64,000 nt of DNA from Hemerocallis citrina (lineage: Eukaryota > Streptophyta > Magnoliopsida > Asparagales > Asphodelaceae), in contig CM030365.1 of NCBI GenBank assembly GCA_017893485.1, forward strand, positions 44,014,458-44,078,457, in the 5' to 3' direction. The translations under genes were made by a program, and so were the position numbers. This document shows positions 33,992 to 43,870 of the stretch, one piece after another. Every line of letters starts with the position of its first letter. Positions within the stretch are counted from its first letter, which is position 1. The notes below the pieces were generated by a model. It was given only the letters and a program-made list of their open reading frames with translations. It was not told the DNA's origin and ran no database searches.

Positions 33992-34773
33992 TTTGAAACC
34001 CTTAATAGTTTTTTTTTTTTTTTTCACTTACGCAAGTGTTTTCTAGGCACTTGGCTAAAACCATTTAATAATTATAACCCTTGCAACTGTAACCATATAG
34101 GTCGAGTTTATCTAAAAACCTACCTTTTATAATTATTACCCAAAAATGAATGCAAATCACTTTGTAAGGTGTGAATATATATTTGAAAATGGTTTTTCTT
34201 CATGGGTCTAGAAATACCAAAAAGTCAAAAAGAATAAGAAAGAACATATAAGAAAAAAGAAATCAAGGAACAAACTAGGGTAATGCACGGTGGCAAAGGT
34301 TCTTAACTTATTTACTCAAAGAAATAAAAGGTACTTAACTTCATGTGCAAGGAGTTTGAGACTTTAGTTTATGGCCCATCCCTATCTCCGTTCTCCTCTC
34401 AACTTTAACTTTCTTTTCTTTTCAAATGGGTTTAACTTTAGTGGCAGAGATTCCCTCACCCCTCAGCTTATCTCCTCCCATCTCCTCCGTCAGATCCAGA
34501 CACAAGCTTCGGAGGGAAAGTGCAGGTTGGATCTTTGATTGAATCTCTTCTTTCTTGCCAGAGCTGACCATCATCTTCTTCACTGTTTCCACGTGCTTTA
34601 CACATGATTCCTACTAAGAAAGGGATGCTTTTGAGTCCTGTGCCATGCATGCAGAAAATTATTTGGGTGTGTGAGTGAAATTAGAAATTTTACTACAGAG
34701 TTTGAAGGCATTAAGGTTGTTACATTCTTAAGACCATCTTTTAGCCAAAAAGTGTACGCTCACGGTTAAAAAT
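33992..34773. other. Intergenic sequence, nothing recognised
   Basis: A T run at 34010-34023 starts the stretch and may belong to the LINE target duplication. The remainder is AT-rich with no ORF or repeat structure that I can support. Confidence 0.4.
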
Positions 34774-35139
34774 CTGCTCCAACAGGACTTGCTAAAAGAT
34801 TTGCGTAAATGTATATATGAGATTTTATCGTCAGATGTGGTGAAGTTGGAAACAGAACGAGACTTGCTAAACTTCTCTTCGCTCCATCCTCTTTTTCGGC
34901 TATTTCCGATATGATGTTTTTAATGCAAAACAGCTCTTTTCGCTATTTCCGATCTTTAGAATTTTAATGCAAAATATGGTCATTTATTTAAGAGAAATTT
35001 ACAGATATTTATTTAATAAAAATTAAAATTTATGGCTAGCCAAAACAGCTAGTGTGGTTGTTTTGCTAGCCAGATTATCCAATTATTCTTAATTTTGCCT
35101 ATTCTAGCGAGTCTAAATAGTTAGCGTGGTGGAGATGCT
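34774..35139. mobile_element. Possible MITE with 8-bp flanking repeats
   Basis: Flanks TTAAAAAT (34766-34773) and CTAAAAAT (35140-35147) match at 7 of 8 positions. The right end GGTGGAGATGCT is the reverse of AGCATCTCCACC, a terminus common in plant MITEs; the left end CTGCTCCAACAGG matches it only partly. No coding. Assignment to hAT is tentative. Confidence 0.4.
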
Positions 35140-35184
35140 CTAAAAATTGTATAAAGGCCTCAAATTCTTTTTTTTACTAGTAGG

Positions 35185-35422
35185 CAGGGGCGAAGCCAGA
35201 AAATTTTTACCGGAAGGGCCAAGGTAAAATTCGATGATTACATGTAAAAATATAGAGATTTTTTCATAATTTTTAGGGGGCCAAACAATAAAACTTAGTT
35301 TTCATGGGGGTTAAATCATAATTTTTTTGAAGGGTTTATAAAATTTTCAATAGTGTGAAGGGGGTTTTTGAAAATTCCAGTGGGGCCCGGGCACCCCGGG
35401 CCCTCACTAAGCTCCGTCCCTG
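35185..35422. mobile_element. hAT-type MITE, 238 bp, perfect 8-bp target duplication
   Basis: Termini CAGGGGCGAAGCCAG and, reversed, CAGGGACGGAGCTTAG are imperfect inverted repeats. They are flanked by identical CTAGTAGG copies (35177-35184 and 35423-35430). Eight-base duplications and CAGGG termini are hAT hallmarks. No coding capacity. Near the right end is a GGGCCCGGGCACCCCGGGCC palindrome. Confidence 0.88.
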
Positions 35423-35450
35423 CTAGTAGGGTACTTCTCACACAAGATCA

Positions 35451-35566
35451 TTGTATGCAAATGAGCTATATAACTAGTTCACAGTAAAGTTATGATGTGC
35501 ACTAATGCTTGTATGCAAATGAGCTATATAACTAGTTCACGGTAAAGTTATGATGTGCACTAATGC
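35451..35566. repeat. Tandem duplication, 2 x 58 bp
   Basis: The unit beginning TTGTATGCAAATGAGCTATA occurs at 35451-35508 and again at 35509-35566 with one visible difference (CACAG against CACGG). Recent local duplication. Confidence 0.92.
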
Positions 35567-35762
35567 AAATTTCTTTTTGGGTTATTTCCTGCTGTTTGCA
35601 TCTTCCGAATATTCGTTTGGAAAACTAATAAAGGGTCTAGTATAATCCTGTGCAATCGCTGCACAGAATTTTAAAAAATTAGAAAATTAAATTTTTTTTT
35701 GAAAAATTCATCTAATAACATGTATAATATTGCCATATTTTTATGTTTGATTTACATATATG

Positions 35763-35765
<3 letters not shown>

Positions 35766-35801
<36 letters not shown>
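35766..35801 (+). repeat. Homopolymer run of 36 G
   Basis: A continuous run of 36 guanines is preceded by ATATATGATT and followed by TTACCTCTAGC. It can form quadruplexes and its true length is uncertain because such runs are hard to sequence. Confidence 0.85.
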
Positions 35802-35804
<3 letters not shown>

Positions 35805-36347
35805 CCTCTAGCACTGGTATCGGAACTGCCGAGTTGGTTCCTGTACTACCAGACCCGAACCTGCTCCTCTACGATTCCAAATATTGTAATGAGACCCGAC
35901 CCGTGAGAAACGGGTCCGGATCCTGTTGAAAAATGCTACCCGTCGGGTCCACGTAGTGGAATACAGGTTTAACGGTATTGGTCAGCTGGGGGCATCGGCA
36001 TCGGGCGGCTAGCGTTGGGCAGGAGAGGGGAGTGGCGTCTTTCGTCTTTTTTTTTCTTTTTTTTTTTTAATCTTGGTCCGGGTCGGATGTCCATTTGAGC
36101 AAACTCAGACCCAACTTGAAAAATATGAACTGGTCCTATTTTAGGACCCTAGACCCTACCCGTATTAGATCAAGTTGGTTCTAGTCGCCAGGTCGGGGTC
36201 AGTTTTGTGTGTTAGGATTTTATGACACTGTTTGTTACCTTCTACATTTGAGGGTTTTTCTTTTCTTTTCTTTTCTTTTCTTTTTTTTTGAAATGAAAAA
36301 AAGGAGAAAAAAAAATATTTAGATGAAAAGTGGTCTTAGTATATAAT
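35802..36347. other. GGGTC/GACCC-rich degenerate sequence
   Basis: The stretch is full of short motifs such as GACCCGAACC, ACGGGTCCGG, CGTCGGGTCC and GACCCTAGACCC in both orientations, with a T-rich tract near 36045-36070 and TTTTC repeats near 36258-36285. This pattern is common in decayed non-autonomous elements of plants. I cannot name a family. Confidence 0.35.
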
Positions 36348-36553
36348 CAGGACCGGCCCCCATCTTGAGGCCGGTGAGGCGGTTGCCTTAGGCTCCCGAT
36401 TTTTTTGCAATTTTAGGGTCCCCCATATTTGTATTTCCCTTGTAAATAAGTTACGAATTTTGCGTGTAAAAAAATATATTGTAATTTGGGGCCCCCAAAA
36501 ATAATTATTTGGGCTTTTTGCCTAGGGCCCCTAGGAACTCAGGGCCGGCCCTG
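36348..36553. mobile_element. hAT-type MITE, 206 bp
   Basis: Left end CAGGACCGGCCCCC and reversed right end CAGGGCCGGCCCTG are inverted repeats. Flanks TATATAAT (36340-36347) and CATATAAT (36554-36561) match at 7 of 8. It is a different family from 35185-35422 but has the same hAT-like structure. No coding. Confidence 0.82.
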
Positions 36554-37399
36554 CATATAATATATTGTGTAAATAGTATAACCATGTACAATATTGCACA
36601 AAACTTTTTTAAATAAAAAAATTAATAATTTTTTTTTTTAAGGTTTGATTAAGATATATGATTCAAGTTGAAAATATGGATGGAGAAAGAGTGGATAGTT
36701 GTCTCCTACATTTACCCGTATTATTTTATTTTAAAAGGAAAAAAAATCCTAGACAAAACTGGTTTAACATAATATATTACTAGTAATTTACACGTGTTTT
36801 GTATGTCCTAATAAATATATTTTTTAAAGTAAATATTAAGGTGTATCTGGCCTCGAATCTGAGACCTCTCTTTACTCATCACATACTCTTTACAAATTAC
36901 CCATAGTGGTACCAACTTTTATTTTATATGACTCGCACTTTTGTAAATAATTATGTCGTAAATAAATTTAAACTTTGAGGGTATTATGGTAACTAACAAC
37001 GGCTTAGTAAATGAATGGTTAATATAACTCTCACTTAAAAATAAGTGATTGAGATGAGATGGTTGATTGTTTATAAATTACAACCCCATCTCTCCCATTA
37101 TAATATTATTTCTAGAGATATAGATATTATATGTAAGATCTGTAATCACATGTTTGTTTTGTTACACTAAATAGTTGGGATGAAAACTATTTTTTTTATA
37201 GAAAGTTTGCATAAATCACTCTTACTAAAGAACATGATATATCTGTTATGGATTTTTTTGCATGCTTACAATTTTCTATGCAAGGGATATTTATCTGAAT
37301 ATTAAGTAAAAAGGAAGTTTGAACGTGCAATTTTCTGACAGTTGATTCATTTGTGATGAAACAATTGGCAAGGAATCCTGCATCAATCTGAACGTGTGC
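36554..37399. other. AT-rich intergenic stretch with a possible SINE
   Basis: No ORF. On the minus strand around 36845-36930 the text TTGGTACCACTATGGGTAAT followed after about 50 bases by GGTCTCAGATTCGAGGCC resembles the A and B boxes of a tRNA-derived SINE. I see no clear tail or flanking repeats, so this is only a suggestion. Confidence 0.3.
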
Positions 37400-38635
37400 G
37401 GGTAAAAAAGTTAGTTTAGTATAATAGATCTAGGTTGGCAACTTGGAATATATGAACATTGACAGGAAAAGACATAAAACTAGTAGACACCATGATTAGA
37501 AGAAATATTAATATTTCTTGTTTATAAGAAATAAAGTGGGTAGAGGAGGAAGCTAAAGTGATAGATAGTTTTAAATTATATTATACCGGTAAAATCAGGA
37601 ATAAAAATGGAGTAGGAGTTTTAGTTGATAAGAAATTCAAAGGAGATATAGTAGGTGTTAGTAGGAAAGAAGATAGAATAATACAAATTAAGCTTGTATT
37701 AGGGTAAAACATAATTAATATCATTAGTACTTATGCACCCAAATAGGATTAGATGCACTTGATAAAAAATAAATTTTTGGAAGATATGGATGGTATAATT
37801 CAAGAAGTACCCGTATGAGAGAAATTATTTATAGGAGAAGATTTCAATGGACATATAGAAGAAGATAACATGGGATATGAGAGGGTGTATAGAAGACATG
37901 GATTTGGATTTTGTTGTTTCGTATGATCTTATACTAGCAAATACTTATTTTATAAAGAGAAAGGAACAATTGATAACCTTTAAAAGTCACATAAATAGGA
38001 GCCACATTGATTTTTTTTCATTAGTAGAAAGGCAGATCATTTGACATGTCAAAATTATAAAATTATACCGGAAGAGTGTTTAACCTCACAACAGAGATTA
38101 ACGGTGTTGGATGTTGAGATTGAAAAACACATATGTACGAGAAAGCAAACTAGGAACTCAAGAATTATGTAGTGGAACTTAAAGGGACAGAAGGTAGAAG
38201 TTTTTAGATATAAAGTCCTTACATGAGCGGCATTGACTTCGAAAGTGGAGACAAATATGATGTTGACTAAAATGGCAACGTGCATAAGAAAATTCTCAAA
38301 TGAGGTACTTGGAGAGTTTAAAGGTAGAGGGTTGCAAACTAAAGAAACATGGTGGAGGGAAGAAGAAGTCCAAAATATTGTCAGAGAAAAAAGATCAATC
38401 TTCAAAATATGATTAAAGAGTAGAAATAAAGAGAATTTTGAAAGATATAAGGCTCTTAGAAAAAAGTTAGGCTGTTAGTTTTAAATTATATTATACCGGT
38501 AAAATTAGGGACATTAAAAAAATTAGGCACAAACTAATTAGTTCTTAGAAAGCGGTAAGAGATGCAAAAGAAAAAGTTTATGATGATTTAGATACCAATT
38601 AAGAACAAAAGAAGGAGAAAATAATATATATATGC
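37400..38635 (+). pseudogene. RTE-type LINE remnant (endonuclease part)
   Basis: Conceptual reading of the plus strand gives LATWNI*TLTGKDIKLVDTMI, KNGVGVLVDKKFKGDIVGVS, RKEDRIIQIKLVLG, IINIISTYAPK and GEDFNGHIEEDN, the blocks of an RTE-clade apurinic-like endonuclease. Downstream are ENFERYKALRKK and KAVRDAKEKVYDDL from the linker before RT. Many stops break it and RT itself is absent. An interruption of about 75 bases lies at 38476-38550. Confidence 0.8.
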
Positions 38636-39592
38636 TCACTATAAAACAGGAAGCCTATAACGAATTTTTTTAGGCTATCCCAGTGTTTATAAACGCCGAA
38701 ATAGGCTGTAGCAGCGTTTCTAGAAAGAACGTAGCGACGTTTCTAGAAAGGCTGTTGCGGTGTTTCTAGAAACGCTGTCCGAAACGCCGCTATGGCAAGC
38801 ATTGGGACCGATTGGGGGGTCTACCCTGACCTTTTTTGAAGCCGCCGCGATAGCCCCTATAGCTTCCCTGTCGTTTAAAAAACACTGGGATAGGTATTTT
38901 TTATTTTGATTTTTTTTATAAAATAATTAGCTATCTCGGTGTTTTAAAATGCAGGGATAGCTATTTTTGATTTTTTAATAAATTATCTATCCTGGCGTTT
39001 TGGAAAATGCCGGGATAGGGTTATTTTTCCCCCCATAAAAATCAATAGATCAACAATAACAGCAAGAAGAAGAGGTAATATGACAACATAATAAATTAAA
39101 CCGAAAATGAAAACAATGAATGTAACAAGTTAAGCATAAAATCTTAATCTATTGATAGAGAAGTACATGACAGAGTTAGAATTTACATGCACAGAGAAAT
39201 ACTATTGCAAATGTTCTATACACAAAAACATTATAATTGAGGGACAACAAGAATTCACATAAACAAGCTTTGCGGGAATAAATTTATTTGAGATATCTTA
39301 GTCATTGAGGAGATGTCGCAGCAACCTTAGCCTCTAGGTACTTCCACTGGATGAATAAGAGCAGTTTCCTTCCACATCCATCACCAGCGCGACATCCAGT
39401 CAGGTTGTAGTTAGCAAGATCAGTATAATGAATTAAAAACTAGAGAGTGCACAAGTAAGATGTCAGCACTTTTCAGCACTTTTCACGCTGTTAGAGCTGA
39501 TAGCTTCAACATAATTTCCAATTATTTACCTCTAAAGCAAATAAGGATCTAAGAACTAATTAGTTTGTGCATATTTTGTAATGTCCCTCCTA
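38504..39592. repeat. Inverted repeat pair about 1.09 kb apart
   Basis: GCACAAACTAATTAGTTCTTAG-like text at 38527-38548 (22 nt) recurs exactly, inverted, at 39549-39570. The match continues imperfectly outward (AGGGACATTA on the left, TAATGTCCCT on the right). It could be the termini of a decayed DNA transposon or a rearrangement trace. No convincing target duplication was found. Confidence 0.6.
38636..39020. mobile_element. CACTA-like terminus with subterminal repeats
   Basis: Starts CACTATAAAACAGG, resembling the CACTA superfamily terminus. Inside are repeated subterminal motifs: GCGTTTCTAGAAA-type units near 38710-38790, then CTATCCCAGTGTTT and its inverse AACACTGGGATAG, and the hairpin pairs CTATCTCGGTGTTTTAAAA / TGCAGGGATAG and CTATCCTGGCGTTTTGG / AAAATGCCGGGATAG. 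The opposite terminus was not found, so this may be a solo end. Confidence 0.55.
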
Positions 39593-39839
39593 GATGAATG
39601 ACTACTTGTAAGCCGCCAATAATCCTGTAGATGAACAGCCAGAAGAGCAGCCAGTAAGCAGCCAGTAAACAAGATTTATCCAAGGTTAAAAAAAAGACTT
39701 TCAAGTCATGATCAAATTGCTTTAGTACTTGATCTGGGATGAACCATTTTTAGTCATGATCAATAACTTGTATTTAAAAACTCATATTTCGTGTTCATGT
39801 GAATCAACTAGAAGCACAATCAGAATATAACCGAAGAGA
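39021..39839. other. Unassigned sequence between CACTA-like end and mannanase exons
   Basis: AT-rich with no long ORF. Short runs such as CAGCCAGAAGAGCAGCCAGT (39637 onward) are locally repetitive. No earlier mannanase exon was recognised here, so the 5' half of that gene appears lost or displaced. Confidence 0.4.
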
Positions 39840-40724
39840 AATTTAGATCACTTACTAGAAGTTGGGTTAGAAGGATTTTACGGAAAATCGTCACCTCATA
39901 TGAAGCAAGTCAACCCAAACTTTCAAGTAGGAACTGACTTCATATCCAACAATCAGATCCCTCGCATTGATTTTGCGACCCTTCATTCATATCCAGAACA
40001 ATGGTAATAATCTTTAGTATAGCGAAATAAATAGATAAATAGTAGTAATTTATTTTAAGCTTTTCAGTTTTTTACCAGATATTTTGGCATTCTTCATCCA
40101 GCTGATGTAATTATTTACATAGATTAAGTTTGTGATATTATTGTACCATGTATTAATCTTCAGCCAATACAATCGATAATCAAGTTCTGTTTGTAACTTT
40201 CTTAACATGACATCATTTAACTAAGTTATATATGTTAAATATCAACAGCAACAAATTTTCAAATCTAACTAGTATATATATTATGAGCAGGTTGTCAAAT
40301 ACTAATGATCAAGCACAACTCGCTTTTCTCAACACATGGCTCGACAGCCACATACAAGATGCTACCAACATCCTCAAGAAGCCATTGCTCCTGACTGAGT
40401 TCGGGAAATCCTGGAAAGACCCAGGATACAGCAACTCACAGAGAGATGCGCTATTCAATACTGTCTATGCTAGAGTCTACAGGTCAGTAAGAACTGGGGG
40501 AGCGACTGTTGGCGGCCTTTTCTGGCAGCTTCTTACTGATGGCCGGGATGGATAACTTCAGGGACGTGTATGAGATCGTCCTTAATGAGATCCCCTCAAC
40601 CACCAGTGTGATCACATTTCAATAACGTAGGCTTCCCTATCTCGGAAAATTGTACGCAAGAATGAGGAATGTCGAGAGATTGAAGAAGGGAAAGGAAATG
40701 AGAAAGAGGCAAGGAAAAGATTAA
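39840..40724 (+). pseudogene. Mannan endo-1,4-beta-mannosidase (GH5), 3' exons only
   Basis: Exon A (about 39840-40003) reads [36 protein letters not shown] and [12 protein letters not shown]. The donor GT is at 40004, the acceptor AG at 40289-40290, and the split Trp codon TG|G keeps frame across the intron. Exon B (40291 onward) reads LSNTNDQAQLAFLNTWLDSH, LLTEFGKSWKDPGYSNSQRD and GGATVGGLFWQLLTDG; the Glu of TEFG is the GH5 catalytic nucleophile. A shift near 40540 is followed in another frame by MDNFRDVYEIVLNEIPSTTS, then a TAA, then LYARMRNVERLKK. The enzyme would hydrolyse cell-wall mannans after secretion. Upstream exons and signal peptide are missing, so this is a broken gene. Confidence 0.88.
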
Positions 40725-42032
40725 GGGTCTGTTCTTTTTTTTGCCTCTTATAAGAGGTGACCTCTTATAAGAGGTGACCTCTTATAAGAGATTTACAGTA
40801 AGAGCCTCTTGTAAGAGCATCTTTCTTAGGTGTTCTTTTATATATAAAAATAAACTCTTATAAGAACCTCTTCTAAGAGATTTCTGATCTTTTTTCACCT
40901 CTTACAAGAGCCTTTTCTCTACTTTTAGACATTTTTGTCCTTACTATATAATTTCTCTATTTATACTAACATTTCTCCATGCAACTTTATGTCTACTTTT
41001 GTATTCTGTTGACTTGTTAAAGAGAAGGTAATAATCATAATAAATTTGCTAGAGAATCATCTTTTTCAAGGAGTATTGTTCTTCATGGTTGATCTTGTTT
41101 TGATTGAACAAAGCTTGTAGATCATAATGAGAGCTGATGCCAAGTTGATCTAATAGTTGTAGAAGCAGTTCAAACCATTTTAAGTAATATACTGCAATTT
41201 ATTTTAACCAAATTTGCACACTAAGTAGCACATGGATTTTGAAAAATATCATATCTGCAACCTATCTCCTATGCAATTAACTCATTACAATTTTGTCAAC
41301 ATTTCAAACACACGAATCCCTGAGAATCAAAAAAACTATCTCTTTGATCAGTTTTCTTTTATTTTTTATAAAAGATACAATAAACCAGATGTTCAACATA
41401 TAAAATATGCTCATATAGTAAACAATATAGTCAAATGGAACATATGAATTTAAAAAAAAATATTATGTGTTGCAAGGAAGATTGAAAGATAGAACCAAAT
41501 TGCATAAAGAAGAGGGAAGCTAGGACAAAAGCAACAAAGAAAATGACATCAGTAGTGACAAGGTAGTTTTCCTAACTGAAGCAAAACCTGTTCTAATATC
41601 ACCCAGATCGCCCAAATAATTGAGGGGCTGAATTCCACCAGTAAACTCAGTATCTGCAAATGCGTGCTCAGAGCCTTGAAAAATGAGCAAGCCAGCTATA
41701 AGCATCATCCTCAGCCCAATATATACAGAAGAAATATCACCACCTCAGTGATATCTATCAATAAAACCAGTAGATTCAGGGGATTCAACGCAGTCTTGTG
41801 GGAAAGAAGATCTGGAAATCATTAATTTAGGAGTAATGTAGTCATTTTAAGTGATAGAAGACTTTTAAGATTTTGAAAGAGGCTAGTAGAAGCCATTTAG
41901 GTTTAGAAGCAATTTTGGGAGAAATCTCTTCTAATAAGAGGTAAAAAAAGAACACTAAAAAAACTCTAGTAAGAGGTGGACCACCTCTTACAAGAGGTAA
42001 ATCACTTATAAGAGGAGAAAAAGAACACTACC
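40725..42032. mobile_element. PIF/Harbinger-like non-autonomous element
   Basis: Termini GGGTCTGTTCTTTTTTTTG and, reversed, GGTAGTGTTCTTTTTCTCC are inverted repeats followed by CCTCTTATAAG motifs. Flanking TAA copies (40722-40724 and 42033-42035) are the 3-bp duplication of this superfamily. The 1308-bp body has no transposase. It contains many RAGAGG/CCTCTTAYAAGAGGT palindromes near both ends and an exon-like segment at 41577-41755. Confidence 0.75.
41577..41755 (-). pseudogene. Captured exon resembling chloroplast GDT1/PAM71-type protein
   Basis: The minus strand reads MMLIAGLLIFQGSEHAFADT then EFTGGIQPLNYLGDLGDIRT and GFAS, followed by a donor-like GT (41575-41576). AFA before DTE resembles a thylakoid processing site, and LGDLGDISTGFAS is a block I associate with chloroplast UPF0016 (GDT1-like/PAM71) cation transporters. 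The following membrane segment is replaced by intron-like sequence ending TTGTCCTAG near 41520. The fragment lies inside the Harbinger-like element, so it looks like transposon gene capture. The identity needs a search. Confidence 0.45.
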
Positions 42033-42279
42033 TAAGTGTTGAAGTTTTAGCAAGCTAGTATTCTCTTTGAGATGTATCTTTCATCCATCCAAGAGAACAG
42101 ATAATATTTATACATAAGAGCATCCACCATCGTTTATCCTAAATTTTGCATATATAGAATTTAGGAAATAGCAATTGAAAATTAGCGCTGAGTCGTTAAA
42201 AGCCAAATTTTAGAAGAGACGGAAGAACATTTTCCTGTTAATGAATCTACCCCACAACTCGTAGTGCTAATAGCGGAAA
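42033..42279. other. Flank between Harbinger-like element and copia LTR
   Basis: The start may be 3' UTR of the mannanase gene, resuming after the TAA duplication. AGAGCATCCACCATCG at 42118 onward resembles the terminus of a plant MITE, truncated by the copia fragment. No coding. Confidence 0.35.
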
Positions 42280-42798
42280 TGTTGTGCGGAATACAAATCA
42301 AACCAACAATCAAACCAACGCGGAAACAAAGAGAGAACCAGCGAGAAAAACACAGAAAAGCAAGCAACACAAGAACACAAGATTTACGTGGTTCGGCAAA
42401 ACGATGCCTACATCCACGGGGCGGTTGGGGTTTCTTTACTATGTTCTCCAATGGGCAAACAAAGCCTTTACAAGAGATGACGGCTGCAAAATCCGAATTA
42501 GGTGTTACTCTTTACAAAACCCTAACGGTGTATTTATAGGGAAACTATTGGGCCTTTCGAATTGGGCCGAATCTGGATCCAAAACCCGCCGACAGTCGAC
42601 TGGTCCAATTACCAGTCGACTGATAATCCTTCTGCCCAGTCGACTGACTCCCACGTACAGTCGACTGCTGCTGCTGTATTCTCATTCTTCGAAAACCTCC
42701 TCTGGACAGTCGCCTGATCCTCCAACCCAGTCGACTGAAGCTCTGAAACTTTCGAACACTGCAGATACCAAATACCAGAATCGAGCCATTATCCTACA
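42280..42798 (-). repeat. LTR of copia element A
   Basis: A minus-strand LTR of about 519 bp begins TGTAGGATAATGG after the purine tract CAAGGTGGAGAT and ends near TTCCGCACAACA. It carries a TATA box (TATAAATA, 42531-42538) and six CAGTCGACTG palindromes (one CAGTCGCCTG) at 42593, 42613, 42637, 42658, 42707 and 42728. A second purine tract CCAAGGTGGAGATTATTGG lies just upstream (about 42840), apparently a duplicated tract. Confidence 0.7.
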
Positions 42799-43009
42799 AT
42801 CTCCACCTTGGCGAGATCTTCCAAATCAAGTATCCAATAATCTCCACCTTGGTGAAATCTTCCAAATAGCCCAAGCAATCTCCACAAATACTCCAAAACA
42901 ACTGCTCATCATCAAATGCAACAAACGAACCCAAACTCCACCTTAGTATGATATCACATACTAAACAAACCAATAGCAAAGTACTATCCCAACTGCCCAT
43001 GCCAAATTA

Positions 43010-43870
43010 TCAAACATGCAAAATATTAGCCAGGTTCATGCAATGCTTGAACTTGGCTGCCCCAACAACTTTGGTCAACATATCAGCAGGATTATCAGCT
43101 GTTCCAATCTTCACCAAATGAATATCACCATCCTTTATCAAATCACGCACAAAATGATAACGAACATCAATATGTTTGGTCCTCGAATGATGAACTTGGT
43201 TCTTCGCTAAATGAATAGCACTCTGACTGTCACAGTGTACCTCCACCTTCTCCCGATGAATCCCCAAGCTCTTCAAAAGTCCAAGTATCCAAATGGCTTC
43301 CTTCATGGCCTCAGCAACCGCCATGTATTCAGCCTCAGTAGTAGACAACGCTACAGTGGACTGCAAATTTGACCTCCAACTTATAGGTGCCCTAGCCATA
43401 GTAAACAAATAGCCTGTAGTAGACCGCCTCTTATCTAGATCACCTGCATAGTCAGAATCAACATATCCAACCAATAACCTGCTAATATTGTCATCCCTTT
43501 CAAATTTCAAACCCACATCTGTGGTGCCACTTATGTACCTCAAAATCCATTTAGCTGCTTGCCAATGCTCTTTGCCTGGATCATGCATATATCGACTAAC
43601 CATACTCACCGCCTGAGAGATGTCTGGTCGAGTACAAACCATGGCATACATCAAACTGCCAACCACACTAGTGTAAGGTACATTTGCCATATACTGTCTC
43701 TCCTCATCTGAACTTGGAGACTGAGAAGCACTAATTCTGAAATGACTGGCTAAGGGTGTACTTACTGGTTTAGTCTTCTCATCTATACCGAACCGTTTCA
43801 GCACCTTCAACAGATATTGCTTCTGTGTCAAACTCACTATGCCCTTTGCGATCACCTCACTGCAGTCCTT
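43010..43870 (-). pseudogene. Copia element A: RT end and RNase H, 5' truncated
   Basis: The open frame of about 281 codons carries [40 protein letters not shown], then RNase [21 protein letters not shown] (Asp), [14 protein letters not shown] (Glu), [12 protein letters not shown] (Asp) and [16 protein letters not shown], ending [20 protein letters not shown]. The catalytic acids are all present and the stop is natural, followed by purine tract and LTR. Upstream of about 43870 the sequence is unrelated, so integrase and most of RT were lost by truncation. No natural start codon is expected. Confidence 0.92.
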
